Source of the DNA: Marasmius tenuissimus
Lineage: Eukaryota; Basidiomycota; Agaricomycetes; Agaricales; Marasmiaceae
NCBI GenBank assembly: GCA_029532415.1
Contig: JAQOTA010000015.1
Span: 1,550,001-1,614,000 of the forward strand
Direction: 5' to 3'
DNA: 64,000 nt
Shown here: positions 1 to 10,639 of the stretch, piece after piece
Layout of the letters: each line of letters starts with the position of its first letter
How positions within the stretch are numbered: the stretch's first letter is position 1
Notes under the pieces: model-generated
Told to the model about the DNA's origin: nothing
Databases searched by the model: none
Seen by the model: the letters and a program-made list of their open reading frames with translations, nothing else
Made by a program: the position numbers and the translations under genes

Positions 1-1
1 G

Positions 2-244
2 ACTGTTGTATCTCCGGAAGGTGTCGAGGGGAGCCCACCAAGCAGAGGCGTGAAGCGTCGCCTAGAAGAAGACGTCGAGGAAGACGGCACAGAGCCGCTC
101 ACAGAGCCAACCACAGAACCTCCGACCAACCGTCCTCGGACGGAAACCTATGTTCCACCCCAGAAGGAGGCACCCTCTCCCTTGGGCTGGTTCATGATGC
201 CGATTCGTTCTTTCATGCGTGGATTCAGAGAGAGTTTGAGCTGA
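2..244 (+). CDS. 3' end of an unrecognised gene (5' part outside window)
   Basis: The frame is open from base 2 to a TGA at 242-244, so this is the last 80 codons of a gene that starts before the window. The visible tail is acidic and Pro/Thr/Glu-rich, with a KRRLEED basic-acidic stretch near residue 17 and repeated TEP units. It ends in a compact hydrophobic/basic segment (PLGWFMMPIRSFMRGF). I recognise no domain. The composition suggests a disordered tail ending in a short amphipathic helix, which is inference. A GTG at base 50 is not taken as the start because the frame stays open upstream. Confidence 0.6.
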   Translation, partial: TVVSPEGVEGSPPSRGVKRRLEEDVEEDGTEPLTEPTTEPPTNRPRTETYVPPQKEAPSPLGWFMMPIRSFMRGFRESLS

Positions 245-982
245 TTTATTCATTTCGATGTTACTTACTCGAAATTTGTCTAGTTTGATTTCCGTTCGTT
301 TTGTGATCTGTATAGCCATATTCCTAGCAATTCAACTATCGTTACTCTTTGTCCCTTCTTATCTATCGTTATTGTAATTTCATCCTTTGACTCTTTGTTT
401 CCTGTCGCCTACAGTCCCTTATGAACGGCAAACAAAGAAGCTTTTAGATAATTTTAGGCTCATCGGTATTTGCCGAAACGATATATCTGGAGCGAGTGTG
501 TATGCCTTGCGGGTAACTCCCCCTCATTCTTTCACTCTCGCGAAGAACACGCCCTAGTCGTCTCATTTGTTTCTCCTTCTTGCTTCCCGCCACTGTCCTT
601 CATACAGGCGACTACATTCCTGCCACGACTCGAGGCTAATATATCCTCCCTGTCTTTGATACCTAGACCACCTCCCCCCCAAGTGAGTATCCTCGGAGAC
701 ATTTCCATTTTCTACGTCTTTGCCGCTCTCCTGACTCTGGTATACATAGTATATATACCCAGGAACTCCCTCTGCGAAAACGCTCTTGTCCCCCCTTTTC
801 TTTCCAAGGATGTAGGCGCCTGTTTCCCTCGATTTCTATTACGACATTTAAAACGCGTTTTTCTAACCTGTAGGAACGGTCTCCAAGGTCACGGTGCATC
901 AACATCTACGTGCGTTCATCATGATGCCCTCCCGGGACGGCGCTGACGATCTAGCAACTTGAACAGGAACGGCAAGTCCGAC
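245..982. other. Intergenic region with probable 5' leader of the next gene
   Basis: No convincing coding sequence. The second half is C/T-rich with a TATA-like ATATATACCC near 751-760. It has acceptor-like sites (CCTGTAG near 873, AACAG near 966), so the leader of the downstream gene may be spliced. A 158-codon open frame at 470-946 has low-complexity, non-conserved content and I do not call it. Confidence 0.4.
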
Positions 983-1967
983 ATGTTGAGAGCGAAACTA
1001 GAGGAAACTATAAAGCTCCGAGAAGAAGAGCTCAGAAACGATACCAACGCGAGATTTGTGGACCCCCATAATGTTTGGTGTGTTATCTGCGATAGGAACA
1101 TCAAGTTGAGTGACAAGTCGAGGTTTGATTTGTCGCATTGGAGGGAGCATAAGCGGAAGAAGCATGGAATTCGAGGACATAGTACACGGGGTCTAGTCGA
1201 GAATGTGAAAGAAAGGAAACAGAGACAGAGACAAAGAAAGTCCTTTGTGGTTGGGGATGCCACTGCCACTACTACTTCCTCCTCCTCTCGTACCGTCGAT
1301 AGGAAGGTTAGTTTTTTCTTTCTTTCTTATTCTCCTTTCTTCTAGGGGAGCCTCACTCACTCCCGCCAACCTTTCATAGTCTCTCACAATCCGATTATAT
1401 CCCTCACCTCCTAGCTCACAATCTTCATCTTCATCCGGAGACACCCCCGGCCGAAAGCCCACCGGTCGACGACGCTTCAATCCCATCCCTCCCGCCACTT
1501 CATCATCATCATCATCTAGCAGTTCCCTCCGTCGTTCCAAGCGAAACCAATCCTCCAAACATACCACCCCTCTGTACACGACTACCCGTCTTCAAGACTC
1601 GCCACTCACGTCCTCGTCCTTTGAGGACGACCCAACAGTCCCGCTTCCGTCGCTCCCTGATTTTCGAATTTCATCGGAAATGGAAGCTTACGTCCATTTC
1701 GAACGGTTAGACCTTGATAACAACCCCGTCATGTACGTGGACCTCCCAAGTTACCATTCTTCGAGTCCGGACCGTCCCTGGACGAGTTGGACGTTTTCGA
1801 GGTTGACTGTGCCGGGGTGGTGTGTGGTAGATGAGGTTGACGACTTTGAGCTCAAGCGGCTCGCGCCCACTCTGGAGAAGTGCGGCGACCTACTGGGCGT
1901 CGGGGACGCGTCTGAACGAGAAGAAAACTCTGAGGCGGGACCCGGCGATTACCTGTCGAGTCTATAG
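983..1967 (+). CDS. Unknown protein with C2H2-like zinc-binding motif
   Basis: Two exons, 983-1306 and 1380-1967, joined by a 73-nt GT-AG intron in phase 0, give 303 residues. The N-terminal part is a charged helix followed by a possible zinc site, VWCVICDRNIKL then HWREHKRKKH: a CxxC pair and spaced histidines about 20 residues later. The middle is Ser-rich and basic, with a run of serines encoded by TCATCATCATCA. The C-terminal 90 residues (MEAYVHFERLDLD, YVDLPSYHSS) are acidic and look folded. The start was set at the first in-frame ATG; an upstream in-frame stop at 944-946 blocks extension unless there is a 5' intron. A zinc-finger nuclear role is only a guess. The second exon has a decayed copy just downstream. 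Confidence 0.6.
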
Positions 1968-2184
1968 AGAGAGAGAAAACCTTCTTCGTTCTTTGTATTC
2001 CCTTGGCGTATAGGCAGATACCTTTCGACTTTGCATTTGAAGTACTATTCGAGTAATCCATCGCTATGTTATGTTATGTTATTTCATGAAGTGGTTAATC
2101 GTGGGATTCCTCCTCCTCCTCCTCCTCTTTTTGTACCGGGGTTAGTTTCCTTTCTGGAGGGGTCCTTCAAAAACAGCTCGCTCA

Positions 2185-2625
2185 TCGAGCGTGTAATTCG
2201 ATTATATCCTCCACGTTCTTCATCTTCACCCCGCGCTCCAATGATTCAATCCCTCCCATAGATCTCTCCGTTGTAGTCCTCCAAGTAGATTCCCTGGGCC
2301 TGCAGCGCACGACTACCCGTCTTCCCTGAGGCCTGACTTGCGAGATCGAGGCCTAGTACTTCTAACGGTTACATAGTTGTCTTAGACTGCGACTGCAGTT
2401 TTTCGAGGTTGAGGACGACGAGCTGTGGGTCCGAGGAGTACGACGAGTCGAGGACGATTGACCAGTGCTAGTGGCGTAGTAGTCTGCAGCCATCCCTCAC
2501 CCCACGCCACCACCCGGTTCCTCTGTATTCCCTGGATCCCCGGTATGCATATACCTTCCAACTTTTTCAGATTTTTCTTGCATTACAGTAATCTACCGCT
2601 ACATTGTTACTGTGATCACGTATGG
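2185..2625 (+). pseudogene. Decayed tandem copy of exon 2 of the upstream gene
   Basis: This stretch aligns in order, with gaps, to the region from the exon-2 start of the preceding gene (1380) through its 3' UTR (about 2090). Shared blocks include CGATTATATCC, the 16-mer ACGACTACCCGTCTTC (1578-1593 against 2309-2324), TTTTCGAGGTTGA (1794-1806 against about 2400-2413), and a matching TGTATTCCCTNGG followed by AT-rich 3' sequence. No long open frame survives. The changing offset (731, then about 607) shows deletions within the copy. I read it as an old partial tandem duplication that lost function. Confidence 0.6.
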
Positions 2626-2894
2626 TGTGTCCCCCTTCGCGCGTGCAAAAGAAGAGAGAAAGAAAAAAATAATAGAAAGAAGAACTACCCAGCCACGTGC
2701 ATCTCGCTAGATTGGACTCTGATATCTGAGAGGTGTCAGGATTTGGGTTTTTTAGATGATCCCGGTCAATGTTCCTCTGCTCCCACTTTAGACTGTAGAC
2801 AGTGACATGCTCCTCGTTCTCATGTGTTTGTTTCGGTCTACCCCTGCTATTGTACCTGAAATGTAAAGAGGATATGATGGAAGTACAAAGAATC
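2626..2894. other. Intergenic, downstream of PEX7
   Basis: AT-richer sequence with A-rich runs (AAAGAAAAAAATAATAGAAAG near 2660). It lies between the decayed duplicate and the PEX7 stop and is probably PEX7 3' UTR. Nothing else seen. Confidence 0.3.
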
Positions 2895-4139
2895 TTATAA
2901 CGGTCTAAAGAGCGCCAGACGACTATCCCAGCCACAGCTTGCTAGGACGGCTTCTTCGTGCAATGACCAGGAACAACCTGCCACGAATTCTGTGTGACCG
3001 TCGTGAACGAATAAGAGTTGAGGTTTGGGTCCGACTGGTACCGTGTTCCATCTACCAAAGCAAGCATCAATCAGGAAAAGGCGAAGGTGAAGAATGTGAA
3101 AACTCACACTCGACACGACATATCATAACTCGCACTCGCCAAAATATCAGCATGATGGGGACTCCACTGTACCTTCCTCACAGCATATTCATGTCCCAAA
3201 AGCGTCGATTCACATGCCCCTCCAACCAACCCCGTCTCGCCCATTTTGATCATCCTACAGTCCCACACTTTGACAGACTTGTCGACGCTCCCACAGGCGA
3301 TGGTGAAGGGTTTGTACTTGTTCCAATCGAGAGAGAGGACTTCGCTTCCGGAGGCGGGTACGGTGAGTGCTGCTGCTGATATGGGGTTGATGTATGCGTT
3401 GGATGTGGGTGCGTAGGCTGGTTGACGGAGGTCGAATAGTTTGAGGGTGCCGTCTGTTGAGCAGCTGGCGAGGATGTCGGGTTGGTGTGGGGAGAAGAGG
3501 GCTGCGTAGACGCAGGATGGGTGGGCTTGGAGGGTTATTAGGGAGCGAGGTCGGTCTGGGGTCCACTGTCATTGTGCAGGTTAGAGAGAGAGGGAGAGAG
3601 AAGAGTCGATGGGTACGTACAACTTTGATTGTTCCGTCCCAGGAGGAAGATGCGAATGTGTCTTTTTTGACGTTGGACCAGTCGACGGATAAAACTTCTC
3701 GTGTGTGTTCGTGCCATGCGGCGATTGCTAGGTCCTGGGCCATGAAAATGAGTTCTATGTTCTTGGGTGAGAGGAGTGCGACGTACGTTCAACATGACAT
3801 CCCATAGCCTGATAGAACCATCTCCAGAGGCAGTCACGACTTGATTCTCGTGTATTTCAGACCAAGCAAGGTCGTACAGACCGTCCTGAGTCTCAAAACT
3901 GGCCAAAGTTTGAGTAGACAGCGACCGTAATACGAAAATGCTCACAATTTGTCAAGTTGAAGGTTCGGTACCCCTCCAGGACCTGGTACTATCGAAACTA
4001 GATGGAGTCTCCCATTGCCGACCAGACCAAAGTTTGCTGAAGAAGCAAGAGCAAGTCGATTTGGAATAAAAGGCGACCAAGAGAGAGAGTAATGGGCGAA
4101 TCCTGGGGTCTGGAGTAATGCAGGCGGAGGTCGATTCAT
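2895..4139 (-). CDS. PEX7: Peroxin-7, WD40 receptor for PTS2 peroxisomal import
   Basis: Five exons (4139-3946, 3898-3787, 3734-3621, 3565-3108, 3051-2895) join in frame to 344 residues, near the usual PEX7 length. The protein is a WD40 propeller. It opens with MNRPPPALLQTPGFAHYSL, followed by the family block DGLYDLAWSEIHENQ, repeats ending SIRLWDV, GTIKVWTP, KSVKVWDC, and a last repeat HTEFVAGCSW...CGWDSRL. PEX7 is the cytosolic receptor that binds N-terminal PTS2 signals of matrix enzymes and works with a PEX20/PEX5-type co-receptor. These roles are family knowledge. The gene is divergent from the sirtuin, 159 bp between start codons. Confidence 0.93.
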
Positions 4140-4298
4140 CGTCGATGGTACAAACCGAGCCGGACGCGGAGGAGGTTTGATTTCACATGTGCGTTCATCG
4201 GAGTTGATCGGTCCCTGGTTTGCTCATCGGCTCGTTGTTCCGATTCATCCGACGGCCCCGCAACGCCATTCTTATTTCTTGGCTTGACTTTTGTCCGC
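4140..4298. promoter_or_regulatory. Shared divergent promoter, PEX7 / sirtuin
   Basis: 159 bp separates the two ATGs, so both core promoters and leaders must lie here. No TATA box is evident. Confidence 0.5.
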
Positions 4299-5899
4299 AT
4301 GCGTTTGACTGTCCCTGACATCCCAAAGGCCCTCACTTCCTCTGCTCAATTGCTCTCCAGTGTTACAGCTCAAGAAGCAATAGAACGCGTCGCAAGTTTC
4401 CTCGCTCCTGGCAATGTCACCGTGTTGACCGGTGCTGGAGTCAGCGTCGACTCTGGTATTCGTGCCTATCGTGGAAAGGATGGAAGGTACATGAATCCGA
4501 ATTACAAGTGCGCTATATCTTTCTCCAGTCGTCAATTAGTGCTCAAGCTCTCATTTAGACCCATCTTCTATCATGAATTAATGGACGAAACGGAGAAAGG
4601 AGTCTTGTATAGGTGTGTCGCCTTCTCCTGCCTATATTCATCACACTCAAACCTTTCACTCGTCAGGAAACGTTATTGGCTACGCTCATACCTGGGTTAT
4701 CCATCCGTTAGAGATTCTCTTCCAAATCCTACACACTACGGCCTGGCAGCACTACAACATACCGGAATCGTTCCACACATCATAACACAAGTACATCCCC
4801 ACAACTCCCAGGATTCCATTCAACTGAAACTATCTTACTCAAACCAGAATGTCGACGGTCTTCACCACAAAGCACTCGCAATGTCTTCACTCAGCCCCGT
4901 TCGCATGCACGAATCCATCCTAGAACTACACGGTACACTCCATGTAAGTTTCCCCTTTCGAGCCGAACGCCAACAACAATAACCTTCTTCATAGCGCGTT
5001 CGCTGCAAACACGGTCACATATTCGACAGAGACACCTTCCAAGATTGGTTATCCGAGGCCAACCCTCAATGGTACTCCTTCGCCGCAGAGGTAGAGAACT
5101 CTGGCGAGGCACTCAGGACTAACCCCGATGGTGACGTTCGTATCAACTTTTTCTCTCTCTTTTTTTCGTAGTAGCTGATATAATATGCACCCGCAGGTCG
5201 CTATAGAACACCTAGGCGTGTCGTACCACGAATTCGTGATACCCGAGTGTCCCACTTGTCTCAGCGAAAACAAGATGAACGACGTGGTATGGTTTCTTTC
5301 TACCTTGTAAACCAGCTAGCATTTTGGTTGACTCTCTCTCCCCAGCACAAACCCGACCTAGTCTTCTTCGGAGAATCGCTCCCAGAGGAGGTCAGATCCC
5401 GGTCGTAAGAAGCAAAAAACGAAACAGAACGTATACCACAGGAACACTGACTATCTACAACCACAGCTTCCAAAACGTCGAACAAGCCGATAAACTACTC
5501 CTAATAGGAACAACGCTCGCTACATACTCTGCGTTCAGGTACATACCAACCTCCCCTCCCTCCCTTCCTTCCCCCGACTCAATCCAAAACCGATAGACTA
5601 CTCAAACGCGCCATCGACCTCAAAAAACCCGTCCTAATGGTAAACGTCGGACCTTCCCGAGCCGACGACGTCCCAGGTGTCGAAAAGCTAGACATCTCGA
5701 GTGGGTTGATTATACGAGATGTTGTAAGGAACGTTTTGTGAGTCGTTTTTACATTGAATAACGATTTAACGACTAACGGGGGAAAACCAGGGGACCTCGA
5801 TTCGAACAGGACCGTGTTGTGGAGAAGATGTTGAAGAGTGGGGTTGTTAGACCGCCTCCGGTGGGGGACGATGATAGGAGTCCGCGTGCGGCTGGGTAG
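4299..5899 (+). CDS. Class II (SIRT4-like) sirtuin, NAD-dependent deacylase family
   Basis: Ten exons (4299-4507, 4559-4612, 4667-4790, 4848-4943, 4995-5135, 5197-5286, 5346-5404, 5467-5538, 5597-5737, 5791-5899) give 364 residues. NAD-site motifs are clear: GAGVSVDSGIRAYRG near residue 50, TQNVDGLHH near 128, catalytic His in ELHGTLH, and PDLVFFGESLP. Zinc ligands look changed: the second pair is CPTC, but where the first CxxC is expected the sequence reads RCKHGH, so one ligand may be His. Class II sirtuins act mostly in mitochondria as deacylases or lipoamidases. The N-terminus (MRLTVPDIPKALTS) could be a short targeting segment, which is inference. The ATG at 4299 is the first in frame after a non-ATG stretch. 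Confidence 0.9.
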
Positions 5900-6620
5900 T
5901 AGAGCTCTCAGCTGGGGTTCCTTTTCTTCTTCTTCTTTGGGCGCGGGATAGAAGGGCGCATACACGGTTAATCACTTCACGAAGTCAGCGTAGCCAATGG
6001 ATCACTGTAATACATTAATGCAAAAGTCGAAGTATACCTATATGCGCCAAGGGGAACGAGGAAAAGAACAGGTGTTCGTTATGAACTCGCTTAGACTCGA
6101 GCCAGGTCGACCACGTCAGAGGATGAGTTTTGAAGACAGTCGTTCGAAGGCTGCTGCGCCGGTGAAGGGGGTAGGGGCCCCACACCGCTGGTTTCAAGTC
6201 TAGAACTCGCTGAGTTTTTCGCTTTTAAAGTTTATTTTTTTTTTCTCAAACTCCTGTCGGACACAGGGTTTTGCTCCTGTACACGAAGAAATTGTCCCAA
6301 GCAAGTTGTGGCTGAGAGGCTCGAACCAGCAGCTACGACTCGAGTCCAGACCGCTATATAAAATTCTTGTACTTCAGTCTTCCAGCCTCTGTACATTTCA
6401 GGTAGGTAGAATACATACGTCTTAAATACATGCTGACAAGGAGGGGGGCAGGGGCGGCGAGGACTAGAACAATCAGAACAAAAAAAACAAAAAACAAAGA
6501 AAGATAGAGAGAGAGAACGAAGAACATATCGCTACATAGCTGTCCTTAATCAACCAACAAAAAAGAAAACTGTCTAAAGTGAAGTGAAGGGCGAGGGACA
6601 GAAAGATACTAACATACAAT
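5900..6620. other. Convergent intergenic region (sirtuin / transcription factor 3' ends)
   Basis: Holds the 3' UTRs of the two converging genes. It includes T-rich (6230-6245) and A-rich (6475-6500) stretches suited to polyadenylation. No gene is supported; the short open frames near 6000-6200 overlap on both strands and resemble nothing known. Confidence 0.4.
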
Positions 6621-9600
6621 TCAACGCTGACCTCTCGTATAACTATTAACATCATCCAACAAACCTGAATCCTGCATGAACGAACTCCACCTCTCATCCA
6701 ACCTAGAATCTCGAGCGGCTAACCCAAGTCCTGCCAGATGCGCGTTTCCAGGACCTGGACCTGGGCCTGTTTGTTGAGAGGTCCCATATACATGATACGC
6801 TCCCCCTCCTAACGGTGGCGGTGTTGTACATCTCCTGCGGCGCCGTCGATCTGTATATTTGACCCTGCGGTTGCATGTACTGTGGATGTGACAGCCGGAT
6901 CGACGCGTGGTCAGGAGCTGGCGGTGGTGGGTATTGCTGTTGTTGTTGTTGTTGTGACGACCACGAGTACTCGTCTGAATGGTTAGACCTGCTACGATCT
7001 CGATCGTATGAATACCCGCCATAATGAACCGGTTGAGACCGCGGAGGCGTCTGTGAAGCCGGAGGTATAGATATCGTCGGAGGTTCCGTATATTGTTGTT
7101 GTTGTCTCTGTTGTCGAGAATAATCCCCCCCACCATCGTCAGCTCTCCACCCGCCGGTGCTAATGGGCGACACCCCACTCGTCGTCGTCGGAGACGGAGA
7201 CGGTAGATTCGAAAGTTGCGTAAGCCTTACTTGAGGTAACGCTGGCGGAGGAGCCCGGTAAGGTTGTTGAGTCCGTGGAATTCGATACGAGGCGGCAGCA
7301 CCTGAATCGTAAGGGTGGTTGTCCGTCTCCATCGCTACATCTCCATGACCCGATGAATTGTGGCCAGAGGGGGGATCGGGAGTGATTCGAACTTGCGCAC
7401 CCGTCTCGGAAGGCGGACTGTCGACTTGACCGGGACTCTTTTGACGAGCCGATACGAAGCGAGTATGACCAGCGAATATCGACAACTCGTCTGTGGGATC
7501 CTCGTTTTTCACATTCCACAATACACCGCCGTTGTCTCCGGAGAGTGGGGAAGTGTTGTTGCGCACGCTAGCGAGAGCGTACTGTGCCTTCTCTCTCAGT
7601 TTGACGAGGATAGGCTGCGCCGAGCATTCGGTCAGCCACAAGAACGAGAACGAGGAGCGAAAGCTTGACATACCAATGCCTTCGAAGCTCTTACGCTATA
7701 AACAGCTGCTTTCGAGAATAATATACAAGCTTGATCCAATTCAAGCATTGCAGACTGCGCCAACGGAGATCGAGGACCTCTGGTAACGACCGTTCCGAAA
7801 ATGACCTGAAGAGAAAGAAGACGTCAGCTTACAACATCGAGAACGCGTATATTAACACCCACGGCAGCACTAAATGCAAACGTCCACATTGACCAGTATC
7901 TCGCCGCCCCAATTGGAAATACGGCGAACTGTTCCCTCACGGACTTGAGAATCGTGCCAGACGCTCGGTATGCTGCGAGAAAACTAGGCGCATAAGAGCT
8001 TTTGAGAGGATTAACGGGTTGTTCGATGATTGCTTGCGCGAAGAACGATCTATGTATGTAGATCAACACTGTTGAAGAGTATCCATCAGTTGGTCGCACG
8101 GCGTATGGATTATAAATCGAGACAATACGCACTCGTCTCCTTGATGTGTTCAATAACACACTTTTGCAATGCGAACGTCACGTCCTCATCGGGACTCATA
8201 CGACGGCTCGTGTCCTTTTCGGTGAAGATATCCGGTAACGGGAACTCTCGAACTTTTCTGTCCAGTTCCATGATAGTAGCGTACGTGGGAGCTTCAGCCG
8301 TTAGAGTGCGAGCCGATATATCAGCCACGACTTCAGCTGCGAATCGGAATTGCCACAATTCAACTGGAAAGAGGGAAAAAATGTTTTGGATGCATATATC
8401 AATACTCGGGTTCTCACCACACTTTGAAAGGGCGAGAATAGCACTGACATGCTTGATCCTCCGGCTTACCTTTCGTACTACAGTTGTCCGCTTCGTACTG
8501 AGGGAAACTGCAATCGATATAAGCCAGAGAGAAGGCTGGTGGGCGACCAGTGGACAAACTCTTCAGAGGGAAATCAGGCGGGAAGTATGGAATGACGATC
8601 AGTTATCTACTTACCGTCCATACGTCCGCCACGAACATGTCCCAAAACAATATCCTTCTTCTTTGCACCATCTTGGGAGTGAGACCCCACCTCGCACTAT
8701 CTCGGTCTGTGGGAACGAAAAGACAAAGTCAGTTTGAACTGATAGGACACGGCGAGTATGATAGGTCAGCAAAGGCACTCACGCAATCCAATGGTCATAG
8801 ACAGATGACTACAAAGAGTAATTAAACTCCAGGTCATCTCCATTCCACTCTCCCCTTTCCCAAGCCTGTCGTCACCGTCACCGCTCATAGCGTTGTACGT
8901 GCTCAGCAAATGCAACGCCTGTATAGTGACCGCGCTCGGCTTCTCTAGGATGGGCTGAAGAGACAACGCAGCTCGACACAACTGATGATAATGCTCGACA
9001 ATCGGAGGAACTTGGTGGTACTTGGAAGTTTTCATATCGTCAGACCCTTGGGTACCCTTCGTATCGAGTTCCTCGTGCCTGTCGATAGGAGGGCGTCCAG
9101 TGTCCTTCTCATCCGAGCGTACAAGGGCCCCGAGAGCGAAAACAATGAAGAGAAGAGCTAAACTGTGGGGTCCATTCCATTCCTCCTCCGAATTCGCCCC
9201 ATGTTCATCCTGGAGACTTCGAGGTCCTTTGCCCATCGTAACGTCTTCGGATCCGTCCTCGTGTCCGTAAGGTTGTCTCGAGCCATAGATAGCAGGAATC
9301 ATGTCTTCAAAGACCTGTTCCCGGGTCAGACCACGAAAGAGCCAAGATATCTGGTCGAAAAATATCTGCACAAGTTCGAGGGCGGTTTCGCGAGGAGGAA
9401 GGTGGGATCTTATCAGGGACTGGACCTCAGACAGTGGTAGGCCAAGGGGAGTGAAAGGAAAGGCTCGAGAGAATAGGGTGAAAGTGGCCGAAAGTTCTGC
9501 TTCGACGTTGCCTCCTGATGAGAACGCAGTCGCGGTCGAGGGGCCGAGAAGAACGAATTACTCGTTGAGGTCGGCGAAACCGATGAGGGATCTCTGTCCT

Positions 9601-10639
9601 TGCCGTTTGGAGAGGCAGAGTTGCGGAAAGCTGAACGTGGCTGGGATGTTGGACTGGAGCTGGCCCTCTCGGATCCCAAATTACTCTAGAGAACGATGAA
9701 TACTTGCGACGGAGAATGTTGGAAGAGAACGGACCATTAAAAGGCTTTCGGAACCTCCAGTAGGTCCAAAAAAGCGCGATATTCCGTGGTCACTTATCGA
9801 GAGCGTCCCAAAGGCATCGATCGGGTCCCCGCCACCACTGGTTCCATCGACCGTTTCCTCACTAGCCACTACTTGTATTTTCTCGAAACCGTCTCCCTCC
9901 TCAGCCGTAGCTTCGATCAGGCTTTGGTCAAGTAGTGGGTGAGGTTGTGTGGAGTGTTTGCCATGGATGGCGGCTAGTGCATCTTCGAGTTCCCGTATCC
10001 GACCACTGAGCTTGGATATCCTCCTGTGGAGGTGTTCGGTTGCTGCAAGAACAAACCTAGGAAATCGCGGGTGAGAGGATGGATGGCGCGGGAAGCAAGT
10101 GAACTATATACCTGGTTCCTTGGCCCGTCGCGAGACTTCCTAGAACAATATTCAGCCAGTTGCTCGTTGAGATTAGATTACACTGCTAACCATTAGGACA
10201 TAGGGATGAGCAGCCTCTACGCTGGAGTCAATGACACTGAATCAGACCCCGAAACAATAAGTGGGAGGATACCATATACCTGACATGATGTACAAGGAAT
10301 CTGCTTGTCGCACTTGATCTTCAGCCTGTGAGTTTGTGAGCTCCCGTATTGCTCCCAATTTTTTCTGAGCATACCTCCGACATTCTGCACAGCTGACCTG
10401 CAATTCGACCGTCAATCGTCAATAGCGTGAAAGAGAAGATACGAGCAAGCTAGACTCACTTCTCCTGCAAGGTAGACCGTACGATCAGCACTGCGAAACT
10501 GGGTAAAGATATAAAAAAACACACCTCTACTCCTCTTGATCTCTAATTCCCTAGCATGTCCACCATCAAACTTGTACTCGGATTCTAGCTCTCTCTTGCT
10601 GGATCTGCGTTTGAGCTTTGCTTTGGGTTCGGGAGGCAT
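6621..10639 (-). CDS. Zn2Cys6 transcription factor with fungal-specific middle domain; C-terminal frame conflict
   Basis: Fifteen exons: 10639-10525, 10464-10460, 10397-10375, 10325-10280, 10221-10191, 10139-10112, 10056-9735, 9685-9562, 9514-8783, 8706-8615, 8560-8470, 8363-8133, 8068-7833, 7805-7674, and 7614 to the end. The zinc cluster has Cys at 43, 46, 53, 59, 62 and 71, followed by CPNGSLATGQGTRF and a coiled linker (LHRRISKLSGRIRELEDAL). The middle homology region carries FFGPTGGSESLL, SWLFRGLTREQVFEDMIPA and RDSARWGL...RRILFWDMFVADVW. The tail is disordered and Gln/Pro-rich with a run of eight Gln. In strict reading the last exon stops at 6703 (1,039 residues). The family-like ending (GNAHLAGLGLAARDSRLDE, RWSSFMQDSGLLDD) lies in another frame and stops at 6621. 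A nuclear DNA-binding regulator; its targets cannot be told. Related basidiomycete factors include carbohydrate-gene regulators. Confidence 0.85.
10460..10464 (-). other. 5-nt micro-exon in the zinc-cluster gene
   Basis: GAGAA is flanked by TTGCAG upstream and GTGAGT downstream on the minus strand. Including it joins phase 1 to phase 0 and yields KRSRGEVSCAEC. Skipping it and using a GTGTTT donor would give RGVSCAEC, without the Glu that I recall in this position in relatives. Confidence 0.6.

Noticed and set aside
470..946. 158-codon frame before the C2H2-like gene
   Set aside because: Starts from a non-ATG codon, low-complexity content, and resembles spliced leader sequence.
6290..6360. 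tRNA-like GGTTCGAGCC on the minus strand
   Set aside because: The flanking bases do not form a T-stem and no acceptor or anticodon arm fits.
7360..7786. Plus-strand frames over the transcription factor tail
   Set aside because: Overlap a longer conserved gene on the other strand and lack known motifs.
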